A DNA stretch of 64,000 nt. It comes from Bartonella massiliensis. GTDB taxonomy: Bacteria; Pseudomonadota; Alphaproteobacteria; Rhizobiales; Rhizobiaceae. The notes under the pieces were generated by a model. It was not told the origin of the DNA. It saw only the letters and a program-made list of their open reading frames with translations, and searched no databases. The DNA lies in assembly GCF_902150025.1 (NCBI RefSeq), contig NZ_CABFVS010000015.1:47362-111361 (forward strand). Direction: 5' to 3'. Position 1 is the stretch's first letter. The number at the start of each line of letters is the position of its first letter. Positions 9,994-20,080 of this stretch are shown here, one piece after another. Made by a program: the position numbers and the translations under genes.

Positions 9994-11025
9994 ATGAGTC
10001 ACTGTAATCGATCATCTAATTCTGTAAAAAAGGTCAATACCAATCATGATGCTCAAATCATTATTGGGGATATTGATACAGCACACAAAGAATTGGATAT
10101 TCTACAACAAGAAATTGATAAAGTTATTTTTGGGCAAAGTCATATCATCGAATATGCCTTAATTGCACTTTTTGCTGGTGGTCATGCTCTTCTTGTCGGT
10201 GCTCCAGGACTTGCTAAAACACGTCTTGTTGAAACATTGGGAACCGTCTTAGGGCTTAATGAAAAACGCATCCAGTTTACCCCTGACTTAATGCCATCGG
10301 ACATTATTGGTTCTGAAATTATGGATGCCGATAAAGAAGGAAAACGTTCTTTTCGCTACGTTCAAGGTCCTATTTTTACACAACTTCTCATGGCTGATGA
10401 AATCAATCGTGCCTCTCCACGCACACAATCAGCCCTTCTACAAGCTATGCAAGAATATCATGTAACCGTTGCAGGTACGCGTTATGACTTGCCGCAACCG
10501 TTTCATGTTCTTGCAACGCAAAATCCTCTTGAACAGGAAGGAACCTACCCACTTCCTGAAGCACAACTGGATCGCTTTTTGATGCAAATTGATATTGACT
10601 ATCCTGATCTTACAACAGAGCGGCGGATCATTTTAGAAACAACAAAAGAAAAAAAATCAAATGCAAAAGCAATTTTATCCGCCCAAAAATTGCAAAAAAT
10701 TCAAAATATTGTTCGCAAAATACCTCTTTCAGAAAATGTGGTCGAGGCTATTTTAAAAATTGTCCGCTCAGCCCGCCCCCATAAAGACAATAACCTCGCC
10801 AATACTTATGTTTCTTGGGGACCTGGTCCACGCGCATCACAAGCTCTTTCACTTTGTGTTCGTGCCCGTGCTCTTTATTATGGGCGTTTAGCTCCCTCAC
10901 TTGATGATGTTGAAGCATTGGCCTATCCTGTCTTACAACACCGTATGGCTCTTAATTTTTCTGCCCGTGCTGAAGATATAACCATCAGAGATATTATCAA
11001 TAAGCTTGTGAAAGATGCTCTTTAA
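9994..11025 (+). CDS. MoxR-family AAA+ ATPase
   Basis: MoxR ATPases act as chaperone-like factors that mature protein complexes and work with DUF58 and von Willebrand-type partners. Walker A (GAPGLAKTR, residues 69-77) and Walker B with sensor region (LLMADEINRASPRTQ, from residue 131) are intact. The length of 343 residues is usual. It begins the operon moxR-DUF58-BatA-like-membrane protein; the next start codon follows its stop directly. The ribosome site AAGGAAG precedes the ATG. The client of this operon is not known. Confidence 0.93.
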   Translation: MSHCNRSSNSVKKVNTNHDAQIIIGDIDTAHKELDILQQEIDKVIFGQSHIIEYALIALFAGGHALLVGAPGLAKTRLVETLGTVLGLNEKRIQFTPDLMPSDIIGSEIMDADKEGKRSFRYVQGPIFTQLLMADEINRASPRTQSALLQAMQEYHVTVAGTRYDLPQPFHVLATQNPLEQEGTYPLPEAQLDRFLMQIDIDYPDLTTERRIILETTKEKKSNAKAILSAQKLQKIQNIVRKIPLSENVVEAILKIVRSARPHKDNNLANTYVSWGPGPRASQALSLCVRARALYYGRLAPSLDDVEALAYPVLQHRMALNFSARAEDITIRDIINKLVKDAL

Positions 11026-11937
11026 ATGGCTATTGGCAAAAAAGTTTTACAAAAACCTCCATTGTCGCTGGCAAAAGAACTGCATAAGGATATTGGCAAA
11101 ATGCCATATTTCTTGTTACAAGCGCGTCATATCGCTAATACACTGATAACCGGATGGCATGGACAACGTAAACGTGGTAATGGGGAAAATTTTTGGCAAT
11201 TTCGTCCTTATATGGAAGGAGAATCCATTACCCGCATTGATTGGCGTCGCTCTGCCCGTGATGAAAATACGTATCTGCGTGAACACGAATGGCAAATGAC
11301 ACAAACCGTTTGGCTTTGGCCCGATCAGAGCCCATCAATGCATTACTGTTCGCGTTTTTCTAAAATCTCTAAAGGTAATCATGCCATTATTCTTACCCTT
11401 GCCTTGGCATCACTTCTTGCACGCAGTGGCGAATATATTGCTATTCCCAATTTGATGCCTCCCACAATGACATCTAATGTCGTAGAACGAATAGCATTTG
11501 CTTTAGAAAATCATTCAGATGAAAATTCATTTCCAAATTTTTCAACAATTACACGCTTTTCACATACCATTATAATGAGTGATTTTCTCGACCATCCTGA
11601 AAAAATCATCCAACATTTAATTCCTTTATCTACAAAACAAGTGACAGCTCATTTAATTGAAATTGCTGATCCTGCAGAAGAAAACTTTCCCTATGCAGGT
11701 CGTACAGAATTTTTTGATCCTGAAACGAAAGAAAAACTCACTTTTGGAAAAGCAGAAAATATTCGTAAAAACTATTGTAAGCTATATCAAGCACGGCGAC
11801 AAGAATTAGCAAATTTTTGCGCGCGCCAAGGGTGGTCTTATCACGTTAGTACAACAGATCAACCTTTAACAGAAACCATTTTGCATCTTGCAAATACAAT
11901 GGGTAACTTTCCCTTGCAAAAAAGGAGGGCACTTTGA
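11026..11937 (+). CDS. DUF58 domain protein of the MoxR operon
   Basis: DUF58 proteins accompany MoxR ATPases. The signature is seen around residues 45-85: a RKRGNGENFWQFRPY segment, then SITRIDWRRSAR and YLREHEW. The rest resembles a degenerate von Willebrand A-like fold (a QSPSM segment in place of a strict MIDAS). No membrane segment or signal peptide is seen, so it is probably cytosolic. Its ATG abuts the moxR TAA and its TGA overlaps the next gene's TTG start, which suggests translational coupling. Confidence 0.9.
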   Translation: MAIGKKVLQKPPLSLAKELHKDIGKMPYFLLQARHIANTLITGWHGQRKRGNGENFWQFRPYMEGESITRIDWRRSARDENTYLREHEWQMTQTVWLWPDQSPSMHYCSRFSKISKGNHAIILTLALASLLARSGEYIAIPNLMPPTMTSNVVERIAFALENHSDENSFPNFSTITRFSHTIIMSDFLDHPEKIIQHLIPLSTKQVTAHLIEIADPAEENFPYAGRTEFFDPETKEKLTFGKAENIRKNYCKLYQARRQELANFCARQGWSYHVSTTDQPLTETILHLANTMGNFPLQKRRAL

Positions 11938-14732
11938 GTTTTGCCGCTCCTTTTCTGTTATTAGGGCTCTTGTTTCTACCGGTCATTTGGTGGCTGTTGC
12001 GGATAACCCCTCCATCTGCGCGTAAAGAGCTTTTTCCTCCTCTACGTTTCCTACCTAAACCTACGCATCAGCAAGAAACAGCAAAACATACGCCTTGGTG
12101 GTTACTCTTGTTGCGTTTAATCATAGTGGCACTTGTTATCATAGCTTTGTCCCGCCCTACTTGGAATCAAAAACCAATAAACTTTTCTGAATCTCAATCC
12201 CTTGCACTCATTATTGATAATGGTTGGGCATCTGTAAAAGAATGGAAAAAACGCATCTCTATCGCTGAAACGCTCCTTGCACAAGCAGAAAAACAGCAAA
12301 AAAATATTTATCTTGTTGCAACAGCTGAACATGATATCTCCAATATAGAGCCCCAACCAGCGAAGATGATAAAACAGCATTTAATGCATTTGCAACCACG
12401 CCCTTGGCCTGTCAACCGTGTGCATGCCTTCAAAAAACTCAAGGAAATAACCCAAGGAAAACCTCTTGATATTGTTTATTTAAGTGATGGATTACAAACA
12501 AATGAAGATGAACAAACTTTTGCTCTGCTTGAAAAGTTAAAACTTGGAAAGTTCTTATGGTATTTGGCTGACATTTCCGATTTAGTTGGCATAACATCCA
12601 TAGAAAATAACAATGGAAATATGGTCGCGCGTATTATCCGCTCAACAACACATGGCACAACACCCGCTACACTCAGCCTTTACGATTCAAATAATCAACT
12701 GCTCGGTCAATTTACGAAAAATTTCTCTGAAGGTGAAACAACAGCACTTGTTCCTTTTGATGTCCCCCTTGAACTACGCAATGATATTGCTTGGATAAAA
12801 ATCAATAACCAAAACCATGCTGCTGCAACCTTTTTAGTAGACAGCCATAGCAGAATAAGCCGTGTTGCTCTTCTCTCCCCCGATACCAATGAAATGGCAC
12901 AACCTTTACTGGCTCCATTTTATTACATCATCAAAGCCTTACAAGGTCATACACAGCTTATCACAGCCGGTGGAAGAGAGCTTTCAACGGATATTGATCA
13001 TTTGCTTAAACAAAATCCATCTGTTTTCATTATGGGTGACATGGTTAATATCCCTGAAAAAGCAGAAAAAAAGCTTTCTGATTTTGTGAATAAAGGAGGA
13101 ACACTCATCCGCTTTGCAGGAGAAAAACTCAGTAGCGCAGAACATTACGATAGTCTTCTTCCGGTGCCGCTGCGTCAAGGTCAACGTTCCCTTGGAAGTA
13201 TTATGTCTTGGACAAAACCGCAAAAACTTGCCCCTTTTGCAAAAAATAGTTTTTTCTCTGATCTTCCTTTTCCAGAAGATGTTACTGTCTCGCGTCAAAT
13301 CCTCGCAGAACCAACCCCAAATCTTTTTGAAAAAACGTGGCTTAGCCTTTCGGATGGAACTCCTCTTATTACCGCAGCAAAGCGTGGTAAAGGAACCATC
13401 ATTCTCATTCATATTGCTCCTGATCCTACATGGTCTAATCTTCCTCTTTCTGGCTTTTTTGCACAAATGTTGCAAAAACTAATCACATTAGGGTCTTTTG
13501 AAAACACAACTTCAGCATATCGAGAAAAAAGTACAACGGTACAAAACCCTTGGCGAACCATAGCCGCTGACGGACAACTACAAGTACCGCCCTCTGATGT
13601 TATTCCATTAGTCCTTGATGCTCAAAGTCCACCCCATCCTTCCTATCAGACTCCCCCAGGACTTTATGGTGTCAAAAATAATTTTTATGCGCTCAATCTC
13701 TTAAATCATTCATCGCGCTTTGTGACACAATCATCATTGCCAACTTCTCTTAACAAGAGCCCTTTATCTTACGATACAAAAGAAAAAAATCTTACCGGTC
13801 CCCTTTTAGGATTAGCTCTCTTATTATTCGCCTTTGATAATTTTCTCATTTTATGGATGGGAGGTATTTTTTCTTTCAGCAAACAACGTAATCTGTTTCT
13901 CCTTCCTCTCATCATTTTTATTATCTTGTTTTCATATGATCCGACTCTGCATGCACAAATGACAGAAAATCATCATGATAGTGTGCAAGCCGCTGGTACA
14001 ACACATCTTGCCTACGTTATAACCAACAATCATGAAATTGATACAACGAGTAAACGTGGTCTAGAAACCTTAAGCCAATTTATCGCAGAGCGCACAATGC
14101 TTATTCCCGGCTCTGTTATAGCACTTGATCTCGATAAAGATGAACTTTCCTTTTATCCCCTTATTTACTGGCCAATTGATGCTAAGAGTCCTATACCAAC
14201 TCCTAAAGCGCTTGAAAAAATAAATAACTTTATGAAACATGGAGGAACAATTTTATTTGATACACGCGATCAAATGAATAGCAATCTTAATCTTGAAGGA
14301 GATACCACTCCAGAAACACAAAGGTTACGAACTATTTTAAAAGGGTTAAATATTCCCTCCATTGAACCTGCCTCAAAAGATCATGTTGTTGCACGTTCTT
14401 TTTATATTATGCCAGATTTTCCTGGTCTCTACCGTGGTTCTCCTTTATGGGTTGAATCCTCATCAGCAAACAAAAAAGATAAAAATTCTCTTAGCTCTGG
14501 CGACAATGTAAGTTCCCTTCTCATTACCGCAAATAACTTTGCCGGTGCTTGGGCACTTGATGAAAAAGGAACATGGAAATATCCCCTTGTTCCCAATGAT
14601 CCGATGCAACGTCTATGGGCATTTCGTGCAGGCTTAAATATTGTCCTTTATGTCCTTACTGGAAATTATAAAGCGGACCAAGTTCATGTTCCAGCGCTTC
14701 TGGAACGCTTTAAAAGAGAAAGAAGGCAATGA
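11934..14732 (+). CDS. Large membrane protein with BatA-like N-terminus and DUF4159 C-terminus
   Basis: The 932-residue protein starts with two membrane helices around a PPSARKELFPPLRFL segment, as in BatA-type N-terminal domains. A long periplasmic part of vWA-like and glutamine-amidotransferase-like character follows. Two more hydrophobic segments lie near residues 622-665, and a DUF4159 domain follows from about residue 690 (LAYVITNNHEIDTTSKRGL...FMKHGGTILFDTRD). The start is TTG with a strong AGGAGG 6 bases upstream, overlapping the DUF58 stop. It probably forms a membrane complex with its neighbours. The family is known mainly by context and the substrate is unknown. Confidence 0.87.
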   Translation: MSFAAPFLLLGLLFLPVIWWLLRITPPSARKELFPPLRFLPKPTHQQETAKHTPWWLLLLRLIIVALVIIALSRPTWNQKPINFSESQSLALIIDNGWASVKEWKKRISIAETLLAQAEKQQKNIYLVATAEHDISNIEPQPAKMIKQHLMHLQPRPWPVNRVHAFKKLKEITQGKPLDIVYLSDGLQTNEDEQTFALLEKLKLGKFLWYLADISDLVGITSIENNNGNMVARIIRSTTHGTTPATLSLYDSNNQLLGQFTKNFSEGETTALVPFDVPLELRNDIAWIKINNQNHAAATFLVDSHSRISRVALLSPDTNEMAQPLLAPFYYIIKALQGHTQLITAGGRELSTDIDHLLKQNPSVFIMGDMVNIPEKAEKKLSDFVNKGGTLIRFAGEKLSSAEHYDSLLPVPLRQGQRSLGSIMSWTKPQKLAPFAKNSFFSDLPFPEDVTVSRQILAEPTPNLFEKTWLSLSDGTPLITAAKRGKGTIILIHIAPDPTWSNLPLSGFFAQMLQKLITLGSFENTTSAYREKSTTVQNPWRTIAADGQLQVPPSDVIPLVLDAQSPPHPSYQTPPGLYGVKNNFYALNLLNHSSRFVTQSSLPTSLNKSPLSYDTKEKNLTGPLLGLALLLFAFDNFLILWMGGIFSFSKQRNLFLLPLIIFIILFSYDPTLHAQMTENHHDSVQAAGTTHLAYVITNNHEIDTTSKRGLETLSQFIAERTMLIPGSVIALDLDKDELSFYPLIYWPIDAKSPIPTPKALEKINNFMKHGGTILFDTRDQMNSNLNLEGDTTPETQRLRTILKGLNIPSIEPASKDHVVARSFYIMPDFPGLYRGSPLWVESSSANKKDKNSLSSGDNVSSLLITANNFAGAWALDEKGTWKYPLVPNDPMQRLWAFRAGLNIVLYVLTGNYKADQVHVPALLERFKRERRQ

Positions 14733-16825
14733 TACCATTTTTAACTTTTCAGCCTTTTTTACCTCTCTTTTGGATTCTACTCTTAAGCGGAATATCCATT
14801 CTTTTTGTCGTTGTTGGTCTTGTTACAAAGCGTCAAGGGTCTTTGTTGCGTCTAATGGCATTGAGTTGCCTCATTCTTGCTTTGCTCAATCCAATGATTA
14901 TCAAAGAACAGCGCGAACCGCTGAAAAGCACGGTAGGGATTGTCATTGACCGCAGCAAAAGTCAAACATTGGGAACACGCACAAACGATACGGATGAAGC
15001 GCGCGTGCGATTAATCGAAATACTAGCGCGTTATCCACAATTTGAACCACGTTTTATTGAAGCTGGAAAACTTGCTGATCATCAATATGCCCCCTCAACG
15101 AATTTGTTTGATGCTTTAACACAAGCACTCTCTGATGTCCCCCCCTCTCATTATGCAGGAACCATTCTTGTCACTGATGGACAAGTGCATGACATTCCTA
15201 ACCTATCAGATCTTCATCATGAAGCACCTTTCAATGCCCTAATCACAGGATGCTCAGATGAATTTGATCGTCAAATTAAGTTTATTTCTCCTCCACGCTT
15301 TGCCCTTGTCAACAAACCACAAAGACTCTCCATTTTGGTAGAAGATAAAGGAGCGGCTCAAAAAACAATACCACAGAAAGCCAATATTATACTCAGCGTC
15401 AATGGACAAGAAGTTGGCCATTATTCTGCGACTCCTGGCATCATTTTTCAAACTGAAATTACTCTTCCTCATGCTGAAAAAAATATTATCCAAGCAACCA
15501 CTGAACCTTACAAAGGTGAATTAAGTTTTGAAAATAACCGCGCCATAACAACGATTGAAGGAGTCAGAGAAAATTTACGCGTTCTTCTTATTTCAGGCGC
15601 CCCTTATAATGGAGAACGAACATGGCGTGACCTTTTGAAAGGTGACTCCAATATTGATCTTGTTCACTTTACTATTTTGCGCCCCCCCACCAAAGCAGAT
15701 AATACGCCCTTAAGCCAATTATCCCTAGTGGTCTTTCCCACAAGAAAGCTCTTTGTTGAAGAGATTAATAACTTTGATCTCATTATTCTTGATGGCTACC
15801 AACACTCTGCTGTGCTGCCCTTAATCTATTATGATTATATTGCCCAATATGTACAAAAGGGTGGTGCGTTGTTGATGGTAACAGGACCTGAGTTTACTCA
15901 AAAAAACTCACTTGCAAAAACACCTCTAATAAGCATTCTACCGGCATTGCCTAATGGAGCTATTATTGAAAAACCTTTTCGCCCCGCATTAACCAAAGAA
16001 GGTGAACGCCATCCCGTCACAAGGGATCTTGCAACACTTAACCTTCCAGCTTCTCAGTGGGGGCGTTGGCTGCGGCAAATTGCTATTCAAAACATAAACA
16101 ACGGAATTGCTCTCATGAAAGGAGCTGATGAACAACCGCTTTTACTTCTCTCCCATGTTGATAAAGGGCGTGTAGGCATGTTGCTTTCTGATGAAAGTTG
16201 GCTTTGGGCACGAGGTTTTGAAGGCGGAGGTCCTTATGCAGCTCTTTATCGCCGAATTGCCCATTGGCTCATGAAAGAACCAGAACTTGAAGAAGAAAAA
16301 TTAAGCGCGATCAGTAGCCATCATCATTTAACAATCCGCCGTCAAACCCTCAAAGATCAACCCAAACCTGCTGAAATAACTTTTCCTTCTGGAAAAAAAC
16401 AAAAGGTCGTCCTTACTAAAGAGCAAGAAGGTCTCTTCAGTGTAACTGTAGCCACTGATGAAACAGGAATTTTTACCATTAAAAATGGTCATCTAACAAT
16501 ACTTTCTTCTGTAGGGATGCAAGATAATCTTGAATTGTTTGACTTAATTTCAACACAAGAAAAACTAACTCCCATTGTTAAGCACACCGGTGGTTACATT
16601 GGACGTTTACACCTTGAGGGGAAAGAAAACATTTATCTTCCTCCACTCAAGCTCATTCAATCACAAACAACCCCTTTATCTTCTCCTGCGCATTCAATTA
16701 TTCTGAAAGAAGCAACAGAAACTCGCTTAATCAATACCTTTTATTTTTCGATATTTTCTGGTTTTTTTGCACTGCTTGCCTGCCTATTACTGTTGAGCAG
16801 CATGTGGTATCGTGAAGGTCGTTAA
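14729..16825 (+). CDS. Membrane protein with glutamine-amidotransferase-like region, last gene of the MoxR operon
   Basis: This 698-residue protein has two N-terminal membrane helices (about residues 12-34 and 42-60). A vWA-like portion starting GIVIDRSKSQT follows, with a class I amidotransferase-like portion around FDLIILDGYQ and KGGALLMVTGPEF, then a final C-terminal helix. It resembles the large conserved rhizobial membrane proteins that close moxR operons. The ATG overlaps the preceding TGA (ATGA). No catalytic triad could be assigned, so the amidotransferase fold may be non-catalytic. Confidence 0.8.
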   Translation: MIPFLTFQPFLPLFWILLLSGISILFVVVGLVTKRQGSLLRLMALSCLILALLNPMIIKEQREPLKSTVGIVIDRSKSQTLGTRTNDTDEARVRLIEILARYPQFEPRFIEAGKLADHQYAPSTNLFDALTQALSDVPPSHYAGTILVTDGQVHDIPNLSDLHHEAPFNALITGCSDEFDRQIKFISPPRFALVNKPQRLSILVEDKGAAQKTIPQKANIILSVNGQEVGHYSATPGIIFQTEITLPHAEKNIIQATTEPYKGELSFENNRAITTIEGVRENLRVLLISGAPYNGERTWRDLLKGDSNIDLVHFTILRPPTKADNTPLSQLSLVVFPTRKLFVEEINNFDLIILDGYQHSAVLPLIYYDYIAQYVQKGGALLMVTGPEFTQKNSLAKTPLISILPALPNGAIIEKPFRPALTKEGERHPVTRDLATLNLPASQWGRWLRQIAIQNINNGIALMKGADEQPLLLLSHVDKGRVGMLLSDESWLWARGFEGGGPYAALYRRIAHWLMKEPELEEEKLSAISSHHHLTIRRQTLKDQPKPAEITFPSGKKQKVVLTKEQEGLFSVTVATDETGIFTIKNGHLTILSSVGMQDNLELFDLISTQEKLTPIVKHTGGYIGRLHLEGKENIYLPPLKLIQSQTTPLSSPAHSIILKEATETRLINTFYFSIFSGFFALLACLLLLSSMWYREGR

Positions 16826-17967
16826 AAAGTCTTGAAATTTCGTAGAATAATTTAAAAATTAAGCTTATTTTTTCTGTATATTTACTTGTTTTTTATTAAG
16901 TAAGTTATTGCTTTTTAATGATCATTATCCTTATCTCATATTGAGATATTATTCCCTATAGAATTTTTCTTAATTTATAATCCACATTAAATTAATAAAA
17001 ATCATTCTTTTTTACATCATTAGAAGGAGTGCTATATGGACAAAAACCATTGAAAAATAGAATGAAATATTCTCTTATTCGTCCTCTTAAAGCAAAAATT
17101 TTGATAAATTTAAGATGAAACAATGTCAGGATTTTGGTGAACACCTTATATATGGTGTAACAAGCTGGCGCCATCACACACTTGTGCCAGCCTTTGAGTA
17201 TTGTGATAGATCTTGGCACTTAAGACGGTGAGCCATTTTTATTATACAAATTTTATCCACACACCAACCCTGCTTGTAACGTACAAGCAAGTGATTTTGA
17301 TTGATTCAAGATAGAGAGATTTGAAATGAGAGAATCTTGCGATATTCGGGACTCTCAATTCAATATGAATAACGATAAATTATCATTATAAATCAATATT
17401 TTGTCTATGGTACAAAATGGTAGTGCATGAATAAGCCTTATAAACAGTTTTTCATAGCATTGAAGAGCTTTCATGAAAAGAAATCAAGCACACTGGGAAA
17501 TATTTCTTTAAAACAAATATGTGAATGTACAACATAATGATATTTTATTTGGAATATTCTGCTTAGGGCGTTCTATTGTGCGTGAAAAATATTTACCCAT
17601 GAAAAGCAATATATAACAGCGCAAAACCGTAAAAAACTCTGATAAATACAATAGATCCTTTTGCATTTTAACACTGAGTAATTTAAATTTTTTATGATAA
17701 TGTGTGGGCGTATAAAAGCTGCCTAAAAGTCTTAAAACTTTACGACCATCACTTTTATTCCATCATAAAAAACATATCGGCTCCCCAAAATGATCTGCTG
17801 TATTACGCTATCCTTTTTCGTAAAGAATACAATTTAGCATCAATTCTCCAAATAATCTTCTCATACTTTTAACAAGCTATTTTTCATTTTACAATCTTTC
17901 TTGCCTTTAAGCAGAAACTTATCTTATGTTCATTCTTTAAAATGTTTTTAATATTCTGCGAGCTTTT
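16826..17967. other. Long spacer with repeat copy C
   Basis: About 1.1 kb of AT-rich DNA lies between the MoxR operon and the phosphoesterase gene. It holds repeat copy C (17155-17400). The rest shows no convincing gene, tRNA or strong terminator. Confidence 0.55.
17155..17400 (+). repeat. Dispersed degenerate repeat, copy C
   Basis: The block 'ccatcacacacttgtgccag' matches copy A almost exactly. The blocks 'gtacaagcaagtgattttga', 'tgaaatgagagaatcttgcg' and 'tatcattataaatcaatatt' follow in the same order and spacing as in copy A. All reading frames through it are interrupted. Confidence 0.75.
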
Positions 17968-18858
17968 ATGTTTTATCTTGCCCATATATCGGATATCCAT
18001 CTTTCTCCTCTCCCGAAACCTTCCCTTTTAGAACTTTCTGGAAAGCGCCTTACTGGTTACTTAAATTGGCAAAAAAAACGTAAGAGTCAAATGGCAACAA
18101 ATGTCCTCGAAACTTTAATAGATGCCTTGAACAAAACAAAGCCTGATCATCTAGTGATCTCTGGTGATCTTGTAAACCTTGCTCTTGATAAGGAATTTGA
18201 ACAAGCACGCCGTTGGCTCCTTACCTTAGGACAACCTCAAGATATTTCTTTGACATTTGGAAATCATGATGCCTATGTCCGCGGTGCCTTGCAAAAAGCA
18301 TGTACTCTCTTTAAACCTTGGATCACAGGGGATGTGCCTCAAGCCAATGTCTTTCCTTTTCCTTATATGCGCATTCGCAAAGATGTCGCCATCATAGCAG
18401 CTTCTTCAGCCATCGCCACCCCCCCTTTTCAAGCTTCTGGTTATTTTGGTAAACTGCAAGCGCAAACATTACCGCATCTTTTAAATGAAGCAGCACAGCG
18501 CAACCTTTTTCGTGTCGTCATGATCCACCATCCTCCCTTTCCCAAGGCAACTTCTTGGCATAAAAAATTACGGGATACAAAACGTTTTCTAGACGTTATC
18601 AAACATCACGGTTGTGAACTTATTCTTCATGGGCATACTCATTTACCCACATTGAAGTGGATTGAAGGACCAATGAAAAAAATTCCTGTTGTTGGTGTTT
18701 CTTCCGCATCACAAGCTTTTAGTGGTAAAAAACCACCCGCGGGCTTTAACTTATTTTCCATTGACCGCTTACAAAATCAATGGCACTGCCAATTACAACG
18801 TTATAGCATTATCAACCCTCAAAACGAAATCGCCTGTACTGAAACAATTAATCTTTAA
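17968..18858 (+). CDS. Calcineurin-like metallophosphoesterase
   Basis: The metal-binding motifs of the family appear in order: HISDIHL near residue 6, VISGDLVN near 63, FGNHDAY near 94, MIHHPPFP near 190, and LHGHTHLP near 222. The 296-residue protein therefore has a complete dinuclear active site. No signal peptide or membrane helix is seen, so a cytosolic phosphodiesterase or phosphatase is likely. The substrate cannot be assigned; the cyclic-nucleotide phosphodiesterase-like (CpdA-type) subgroup is a possibility only. The gene stands alone. Confidence 0.9.
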   Translation: MFYLAHISDIHLSPLPKPSLLELSGKRLTGYLNWQKKRKSQMATNVLETLIDALNKTKPDHLVISGDLVNLALDKEFEQARRWLLTLGQPQDISLTFGNHDAYVRGALQKACTLFKPWITGDVPQANVFPFPYMRIRKDVAIIAASSAIATPPFQASGYFGKLQAQTLPHLLNEAAQRNLFRVVMIHHPPFPKATSWHKKLRDTKRFLDVIKHHGCELILHGHTHLPTLKWIEGPMKKIPVVGVSSASQAFSGKKPPAGFNLFSIDRLQNQWHCQLQRYSIINPQNEIACTETINL

Positions 18859-19620
18859 ACACTAAAACACATCCAAAACCTCAAAAAAAGACAATATTTT
18901 TACTTCATATCCCTTTCATAAATCATAATTTATTTTTCTCCTGCTTCTTAATAAGATAAAGTTTTACCTTCTCTATTGATCAATCAATTTTTCTCAAAGA
19001 GCTCCATTAGTTAACCCACTTATGTAACTGACTTTACAACCTATTAGTCTACTTCCTTCTCATTCTCAAGGACGAAGATTTATACCCTATCTGATCTATA
19101 AATAATATCTGAACTCTTGTTACACAGTTCCTACATACTAATTGCATATGTGATTGACTTAACAAAGTTTTATAAACCTTGCTTTGCACTTCATCACAAA
19201 CTCCCCCTCAAAGCATCTCATACGTAAAATTCTTATACCCTTATAGTAATGCTATTTTATAGTATATATAAAGAAACTTATTTAGCTTCTATGCCTAAAT
19301 ATCAATAATGATAAAAATTTCAATAATAAATAAACAAATGATTTTGATTGATTTGTCGTAAATAGAGGAAAATAATAGAGTCTATTTCAATAATAGATAT
19401 AGGTAATAATATTTTTATCTCTCAATAAGATCCTAAATTTCTATCTATTTTTTCTATAAATCACATTAAATGATATTATGATAATTCTTGAATTATATTG
19501 CGAATATCATTCTATGTACCTGAAAAATTTTTGCGATTTTTTTGCTACTATATAAAATATTTTATAATAATGTAACGTAAAAAATCTGATTATATGAAAG
19601 ATATTTCAAGTAAAAAAGAA

Positions 19621-19978
19621 TACCATTGGATTGCCAATTCATGCGTTTGTTTTAAAGAAGCATCTTTGCTACCTGACCCCATTTCACGACGGTGCTTATA
19701 AGTGGTTTAATGATAAAATACACTGAGCACTGCATTTTTACGTTTATAAAGAAGAAAATCACTCCCATCACACACTTTGCCAACCCTTAATGCGGATAAT
19801 CGCCTTTGGCACTTGGAATGGTTTGCAAGCAACGTTTTTATTCTTTCTTTAATATTTTTTATACTCACGCCTCCTCCCCATCTATAAAGTACAAATAAAT
19901 GATTTTGATTGACACACCGTGAAATAAGTTTGAAATAAAAGAATTCTATGATATTTAGAATGCGCATTCCATAAGCAA
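19621..19978 (+). repeat. Dispersed degenerate repeat, copy D
   Basis: This long copy starts with 'attgccaattcatgcgtttg', which matches the reverse complement of copy E. It goes on with 'acggtgcttataag', 'tttacgtttataaagaagaa', 'cccatcacacactt' and 'aatgattttgattgac' blocks. It links the left half seen in B and E with the right half seen in A and C. Confidence 0.75.
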
Positions 19979-20029
19979 AACAGCATCTCTTCTGTGTGAA
20001 AAATATTTCACTACACCTATTTGAAAAGT

Positions 20030-20057
20030 AAAAGCCTCATTCGAAAATGAGGCTTTT
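20030..20057 (-). terminator. Strong intrinsic terminator of the outer-membrane protein gene
   Basis: Perfect 12-bp arms AAAAGCCTCATT and AATGAGGCTTTT flank a CGAA tetraloop, 23 bases after the stop codon. T-rich sequence follows on the minus strand. Confidence 0.9.
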
Positions 20058-20080
20058 AAACTGTTTAATTCTGCAGAAAA

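Larger units (their letters stand above)
18859..20080. other. Long spacer with repeat copy D
   Basis: About 1.2 kb of very AT-rich DNA between the convergent phosphoesterase and porin genes. It holds repeat copy D and the porin gene's terminator. An 86-codon ORF at 19707-19967 on the minus strand lies inside the repeat and is not supported as a gene. Confidence 0.55.

Noticed and set aside
12984..13482. Long ORFs on both strands inside the BatA-like gene
   Set aside because: They are shadows of the 932-codon gene, which has consistent protein features.
16992..17219. 75-codon minus-strand ORF
   Set aside because: It lies partly in repeat copy C, is not kept in other copies and has no ribosome site.
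19707..19967. 86-codon minus-strand ORF
   Set aside because: It runs antisense through repeat copy D, and the matching frames in the other copies are broken.
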